Assembly: GCA_026545765.1 (NCBI GenBank)
Contig: CM048842.1
Span: forward strand, 25,768,667 to 25,832,666
Length of the DNA: 64,000 bases
DNA from: Plantago major
Lineage: Eukaryota; Streptophyta; Magnoliopsida; Lamiales; Plantaginaceae
Direction of reading: 5' to 3'
The first letter of the stretch is position 1. Each line of letters opens with the position of its first letter. Shown in pieces: positions 63,700-64,000 of this stretch. A program made the position numbers and the translations under genes. The notes below the pieces were generated by a model that did not search any database, had not been told where the DNA came from, and saw only the letters and a list, made by a program, of their open reading frames with translations.

Positions 63700-64000
63700 T
63701 CAATCTGTAAATTTCCTATCACCAAACCTTTTGATATCATCAGAGTAGTCATAGAGAAGAGTTCTGACAGTCATCTCTGTGTCTCTGGCAAATCCACAGA
63801 CTTCCTTGTAGGTTTTGGTAGGATTTTTCTTGACAAAGTGCTTGACCCACAAATACTTTCCCCATTTCCAGGCATCCTCGATTCTAATATCTGACAGCTT
63901 GAAGTATTCATAAATGATCTTCAGATATCTGATGTCACCCTTGTATTGATCTTCAGTTAAGTAAGTCTTTCTCTTGTGCCTGTTCCAGTAATGTTGGGAA
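63700..64000 (-). CDS. C-terminal end of an unidentified minus-strand ORF (partial)
   Basis: The minus strand is open for 99 codons from 63999 to a TGA at 63702-63700. It runs off the right edge, so the start is not visible. It reads HYWNRHKRKTYLTEDQYKGD, then IEDAWKWGKYLWVKHFVKK, and ends KRFGDRKFTD. The absence of stops over 300 bases and the ordinary composition suggest real coding sequence. The WGKY...FVKK motif recalls WGKYAFMKFVKKI in the first exon of the plus-strand extra gene, so the two could be distant relatives, but this is one short match. It converges on the plus-strand gene. The family is unknown; an additional ORF of another retroelement is the likeliest reading. Confidence 0.5.
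   Translation of the reverse strand, partial: SQHYWNRHKRKTYLTEDQYKGDIRYLKIIYEYFKLSDIRIEDAWKWGKYLWVKHFVKKNPTKTYKEVCGFARDTEMTVRTLLYDYSDDIKRFGDRKFTD

Noticed and set aside
1..64000. tRNA or other structural RNA genes
   Set aside because: None recognised on either strand. The primer-site sequence is a tRNA-complementary site, not a tRNA gene.

Overview
The window looks like a repeat-rich piece of a flowering-plant nuclear genome, probably a eudicot. It holds parts of two Ty1/copia LTR retrotransposons of the Sirevirus type, and no bacterial operons, tRNAs or rRNAs. The plant assignment rests on the gag/pol motifs, the tRNA-Met-like primer site and the short GT-AG introns. I cannot name the species.

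Layout. (1) 1-2916, minus strand: the 5' part of a decayed copia element, with a complete 843-bp LTR (2074-2916), a degenerate primer-binding site and a broken gag with a zinc knuckle, running off the left edge just as the protease region starts. (2) 2917-57926: the main object, a 55-kb head-to-tail array of about 74.5 copies of one ~742-bp segment of a plus-strand copia pol gene. Each unit runs from the integrase C-terminal region to just before reverse transcriptase (RT). (3) 57927-59327: the single-copy continuation of that pol gene (RT and RNase H), disabled by a deletion and a frameshift. (4) 59328-60084: noncoding, with a G-rich tract and a TATA box. (5) 60085-63267: a decayed extra gene downstream of pol, with a nuclear-localisation-like basic region and five in-phase mini-introns between short Glu/Pro/Ser-rich exons. 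(6) 63700-64000, minus strand: the C-terminal end of an unidentified convergent ORF.

How it fits together. A Sirevirus-like element had an internal pol fragment amplified into a satellite-like array. The array has local variant blocks and two- and three-unit higher-order periods, as expected from repeated unequal exchange. A second element then inserted in the opposite orientation into the array: its LTR edge lies in mid-unit, so more array is predicted beyond the left edge. Because a unit is 3n+1 bases long and each junction carries a TGA, the array cannot encode a continuous protein.

A caution on sequence quality. Several units carry dense small indels mostly at CAG/CTG trinucleotides. This may be long-read basecalling error at methylated CHG sites rather than real mutation. 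Copy number and single-base differences should be read with that in mind.
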